44,975 nt of DNA from assembly GCA_031281255.1 (NCBI GenBank), contig JAITFR010000206.1, positions 1-44,975 of the forward strand. Direction: 5' to 3'. How positions within the stretch are numbered: the stretch's first letter is position 1; each line of letters begins with the position of its first letter. Positions 42,551 to 44,975 of this stretch are shown piece after piece. The notes under the pieces were generated by a model. The model did no database searches and had not been told where the DNA came from. It saw only the letters and a program-made list of their open reading frames with translations. The position numbers and the translations under genes were made by a program. Origin of the DNA: Oscillospiraceae bacterium. Lineage in GTDB: Bacteria > Bacillota > Clostridia > Oscillospirales > Oscillospiraceae.

Positions 42551-43483
42551 ATGATGATTTTTAATAACCCGACAATAACTTTTCCTCTTTTTGGAGACGG
42601 ATTTGTTTTAAATCTACCAAGTTTTTTCACTATTTTTGGGTTTAACATTTATTATTATGGAGTATTCATAACACTAGGATATGCAGTAGCAACACTTTAT
42701 TTAGTAAAACGAAGAAAACTCTTTGGTTTAACGACTGACAATATAATGGACTTGCTTCTAATAACTGTCCCTTGCGGAATAGTTGGAGCAAGGATTTATT
42801 ATATGTTATTTAATTTTGACCGTTTCTTTGGTCCCGGTCAATGGGGCAATATTTTAGCATTCCGTGATGGTGGGCTTGCTGTATATGGTGGAATAATTGC
42901 TTCTATTATCGTGTTTATTTTATATAGCCGCATAAAGAAAATCCCACTTGGCAATCTTCTTGATGCCGGTGGTTTCGCTTTGCTTATTGGTCAGGCAATA
43001 GGCCGTTGGGGTAACTTTATAAATCGTGAGGCATTTGGTGCTGAAACCGATTTGCCATGGAAAATGGGTTTAACATTTGAAAATAATCAAATAATTAATG
43101 GCGTATTATATGGACGTGGTTCAACATATTATTTCCATCCGACATTTTTGTATGAATCATTATGGTGTGGGCTTGGATTATTACTTATGCACATTTTTTC
43201 AAAAGTTTCTCACACAAAATATCCGGGTCAATACTTTTTGTTCTACGTTACCTGGTACGGTTTTGGAAGGTTTATGATAGAAAGCTTACGAATGGACAGC
43301 TTATTAATACCGGGCACAGATTTACGTGCTTCGCAGTGGCTCGCAGCTCTATCATGCCTGACAGCAATTAGTATTTTAATTATAAATCATTTTAGAAACA
43401 GAGATAAAATTAACGAAATTGAAAGCGTCATAAATAAGTATGTAAAAGAACCTAACGAAGGTAAAAATGAAGAAGAAAAATAA
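42551..43483 (+). CDS. lgt: Prolipoprotein diacylglyceryl transferase
   Basis: A 310-residue membrane enzyme that moves diacylglycerol from phosphatidylglycerol to the lipobox cysteine of prolipoproteins. Seven hydrophobic helices are visible. The Lgt signature GRWGNFINREAFG is complete, and FYVTWYGFGRFMIESLRMDS near the C-terminus carries further conserved Arg and Glu residues. A very strong AGGAGGTGAT lies about 8 nt before ATG 42551; the next codon is also ATG and could serve as well. A polar Lys/Glu-rich C-terminal tail of about 25 residues is extra. Its stop lies 6 nt from the end of the convergent comFB gene. Confidence 0.95.
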   Translation: MMIFNNPTITFPLFGDGFVLNLPSFFTIFGFNIYYYGVFITLGYAVATLYLVKRRKLFGLTTDNIMDLLLITVPCGIVGARIYYMLFNFDRFFGPGQWGNILAFRDGGLAVYGGIIASIIVFILYSRIKKIPLGNLLDAGGFALLIGQAIGRWGNFINREAFGAETDLPWKMGLTFENNQIINGVLYGRGSTYYFHPTFLYESLWCGLGLLLMHIFSKVSHTKYPGQYFLFYVTWYGFGRFMIESLRMDSLLIPGTDLRASQWLAALSCLTAISILIINHFRNRDKINEIESVINKYVKEPNEGKNEEEK

Positions 43484-43489
43484 TAACTC

Positions 43490-43756
43490 CTAGTGTCTTG
43501 GATTATTACTGACAGTAGCAACAGATTTTGTCATTAATGTCATAAAGTCAATTTTGTGTTGCGGGTCAAAATCGTCAAGCTGTGCAAATAATGCACCTTT
43601 GTCAGTTACAACATACTTAGGTTTAAGGTTGTTTAACATGAGTGCCATTACATTCATTCGACAAAGGTCACAATGACAACAATCTGCTTCTTTAAACCAT
43701 CTGTCAAGATACATCGAAACAGCTTCTTCTGTATAGTTTCTTAATTGCTTATCCAT
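43490..43756 (-). CDS. comFB: ComFB-family protein, possible cyclic-dinucleotide receptor
   Basis: An 88-residue cytosolic protein. NYTEEAVSMYLDRWF, the cysteine cluster CCHCDLCRMNVMALMLNNL and KPKYVVTDKG match the ComFB family (late competence protein of Bacillus; the cysteines can bind zinc). Cyanobacterial members are reported to bind c-di-GMP, which is notable because this window encodes c-di-GMP synthesis and breakdown. No other competence gene is beside it. It follows the corrinoid protein gene by 41 nt on the same strand and is probably co-transcribed. GGAGAAAGGGG precedes the ATG. Confidence 0.82.
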   Translation of the reverse strand: MDKQLRNYTEEAVSMYLDRWFKEADCCHCDLCRMNVMALMLNNLKPKYVVTDKGALFAQLDDFDPQHKIDFMTLMTKSVATVSNNPRH

Positions 43757-43797
43757 ATTAAAAACCCCTTTCTCCTAACTGATTACTTCTATAACTT

Positions 43798-44433
43798 CTA
43801 CGATGCGAGTTCTATAGCTTTTGTAGCGGCAGAACCTGCATCCGGTGTATAACCATCTGCACCAATCTCATCTGCAAACTCTTGTGTAACAGGTGCACCA
43901 CCAATCAGAATCTTCACTTTCCCTTTATATCCTGCTGCGTGAATTGCATCAACTGTGTCTTTAAGTGCTGTCATTGTTGTTGTAAGCAGTGATGATGCTC
44001 CGACTAATTTACAATCGGGGTTTTCTGCCAGTGCATCAACAAACTTTGATGGCGGTACATCAACACCAAGGTCTATAACTTCAAAACCTGCTGATTCAAT
44101 CATAAGTGCGACAAGGTTTTTTCCAATATCGTGTAAATCTCCGGCAACTGTTCCAATAATAAACTTGCCCATTTTTCCTAAACTGTCATTTGTTAAATGA
44201 GGGCGTAAAACTTCAACGCCTTTTTTCATTGTTTTTGCAGCCACCAGCATTTCCGGCACAAAGACTTCATTACGTTGAAACTTTGCTCCTATCACACTCA
44301 TTGCGGCTATCATTCCCTCTTCAAGGATTATATTTGGGTCTTCTCCTGCATCAAGTGCTTCCTGCACAAGTGCTTCTATGAGTTTTACTTTTCCGTTTTC
44401 TACAGTTGTTGCGATTTCAATTATCTTTGACAT
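43798..44433 (-). CDS. Corrinoid (B12-binding) methyltransfer protein, MtbC/MttC-like
   Basis: A 211-residue cytosolic protein. A helical cap domain (about 1-90: EEGMIAAMSVIGAKFQRNEV, FVPEMLVAAKTM) precedes a cobalamin-binding domain with the cobalt-ligand motif GDLHDIGKNLV, then SSLLTTTMTALKD and ILIGGAPVTQEFADEIGADG. Such proteins carry a methyl group between a substrate-specific methyltransferase and tetrahydrofolate or another acceptor; the pterin-type methyltransferase upstream is the likely partner. ATG 44433 is chosen over TTG 44448 because GGAGGG lies 7 nt upstream. The methyl donor (methylamine, methoxyl, betaine or other) cannot be read from this protein. Confidence 0.92.
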   Translation of the reverse strand: MSKIIEIATTVENGKVKLIEALVQEALDAGEDPNIILEEGMIAAMSVIGAKFQRNEVFVPEMLVAAKTMKKGVEVLRPHLTNDSLGKMGKFIIGTVAGDLHDIGKNLVALMIESAGFEVIDLGVDVPPSKFVDALAENPDCKLVGASSLLTTTMTALKDTVDAIHAAGYKGKVKILIGGAPVTQEFADEIGADGYTPDAGSAATKAIELAS

Positions 44434-44482
44434 TGAAGAGCCCTCCAAAAAGTTATTTTGCTGCGTAAATTAGTTAATATTC

Positions 44483-44510
44483 ATTATATCATGGTTTTGC
44501 ACAAAAGCAA
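44483..44510 (-). promoter_or_regulatory. Candidate promoter of the corrinoid protein gene
   Basis: On the minus strand TTGCTT (44505-44510), a 16-bp spacer and a perfect TATAAT (44483-44488), about 50 nt before ATG 44433. Separate transcription from the upstream methyltransferase is therefore possible. Confidence 0.5.
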
Positions 44511-44544
44511 TTAGATTTGTGTAAGGTATTTCTGCTAATTACTA

Positions 44545-44572
44545 CTCCCTACTCCCTACTCCCTACTCCCTA
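44545..44572 (-). repeat. G-rich heptamer array (GGGAGTA) after the methyltransferase gene
   Basis: Four GGG tracts with 4-nt spacers on the minus strand, 11 nt after the stop codon of the partial methyltransferase gene. Same strand bias and position as the other arrays, here without the double hairpin. Confidence 0.8.
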
Positions 44573-44583
44573 CTTTCTTTAGA

Positions 44584-44975
44584 TCACTTCCCACCGAAAA
44601 CACCTTCGCGATATGCAGATATGTATTCGGCGCAATAATCATCATTGCCTAACATTGCATCTGTTGCGTATATTATACCTCTGAGGTCACCGCAAAGTGG
44701 GTCTAACACAGCACTATTTAGACCGGCTTGCATAACAAGCGGAATAAAAGCCTGGTTTACAAGACGTCTTGCAGGCAATTGATATGAGATATTTGAAACA
44801 CCGCCTGAAATGTAAACATTTGGGTATGTTTTTCTTATATGCTTAATTAAATCCAACAACATGAAGATACCTTCACCATCATCAGTTGTGCATAAAACCT
44901 CTATTAACGGGTCAATGTGTATACGATTGTCAGCTATACCAAACTCCGCTGCTTTTTTCATAATTCTGTCAAGAA
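44584..44975 (-). CDS. Pterin-binding (DHPS-like) methyltransferase, C-terminal part; gene runs off the window
   Basis: The open frame continues past the window edge (LDRI precedes the first Met of the track), so only the last about 130 residues are visible. IHIDPLIEVLCTTDDG and VYISGGVSNISYQLPARR are typical of the TIM-barrel methyltetrahydrofolate:corrinoid methyltransferases (AcsE/MtgA-type, related to dihydropteroate synthase). LLDLIKHIRKTYPN and VLDPLCGDLRGIIYATDAML agree. It should exchange methyl groups between tetrahydrofolate and the corrinoid protein encoded next. Which branch it belongs to needs the missing N-terminal part. Confidence 0.85.
   Translation of the reverse strand, partial: LDRIMKKAAEFGIADNRIHIDPLIEVLCTTDDGEGIFMLLDLIKHIRKTYPNVYISGGVSNISYQLPARRLVNQAFIPLVMQAGLNSAVLDPLCGDLRGIIYATDAMLGNDDYCAEYISAYREGVFGGK

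Overview
The window looks like chromosome from an AT-rich, anaerobic, low-GC Gram-positive bacterium of the Clostridia type (Bacillota). This is inferred from strong AGGAGG-type ribosome binding sites, sigma-A-like promoters (TTGACA/TATAAT with 16-17 bp spacers), a ThiT-type thiamine transporter under a TPP riboswitch, a paired FtsW/RodA-type polymerase and class B penicillin-binding protein, a corrinoid protein beside a pterin-type methyltransferase, and a [FeFe]-hydrogenase-like sensor. The species cannot be named from the sequence alone.

Layout. (1) 1-1.7 kb: the 3' part of a TPP riboswitch, thiT, and a Nudix ADP-ribose pyrophosphatase. (2) 1.7-19.4 kb, all on the minus strand: an eight-gene signalling operon with 27-77 nt gaps, probably read from one promoter near 19.36-19.39 kb. 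In transcription order it encodes REC-HD-GYP (c-di-GMP phosphodiesterase), a dCache-PAS-PAS hybrid kinase, REC-GGDEF (diguanylate cyclase), a kinase whose sensor is a [FeFe]-hydrogenase-like iron-sulfur module, a pseudo-Hpt-REC protein, and three more hybrid kinases (REC-HK-REC-Hpt, PAS-GAF-PAS3-HK-REC-Hpt, REC-HK-REC). No member has a DNA-binding output, so the visible output is c-di-GMP. (3) 19.4-26.3 kb: an accessory region with a Fic protein, a MNT-HEPN toxin-antitoxin-like pair, a second MNT next to a possibly decayed HEPN, a tyrosine recombinase, tRNA-Gly(UCC), a tRNA-Gly 3'-half scar, a three-gene operon of unknown function ending in a HEPN-like protein, an integrase pseudogene and a 5'-truncated Big2/FGE-sulfatase gene. 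(4) 26.6-30.6 kb: another hybrid kinase, related to the last gene of the big operon, then uraA-upp for uracil uptake and salvage. (5) 30.8-40.8 kb, minus strand: two operons, EF-G-like / FHA-FtsW fusion / PBP and metK / rlmB / a degenerate P1B-type ATPase. (6) 41.0-45.0 kb: citrate synthase, lgt, comFB, a corrinoid protein and the C-terminal part of a pterin-binding methyltransferase.

Integration. The signalling operon couples redox, H2 or iron-sulfur status, an extracytoplasmic ligand and cytosolic PAS/GAF inputs to shared REC and Hpt domains, and so to synthesis and breakdown of c-di-GMP. ComFB at 43.5 kb is a possible c-di-GMP reader. The intergenic spaces carry a dispersed double-hairpin repeat and G-rich heptamer arrays. 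These sit at gene 3' ends in the sense orientation and in two cases encode the last residues of the protein.

Most worth following up: the hydrogenase-like kinase inside a c-di-GMP operon, the degenerate P-type ATPase, the pseudo-Hpt, the 3'-end repeat family, and the 13-bp inverted repeat that frames tRNA-Gly symmetrically. Family calls were made by eye from the translations; no database search was run.
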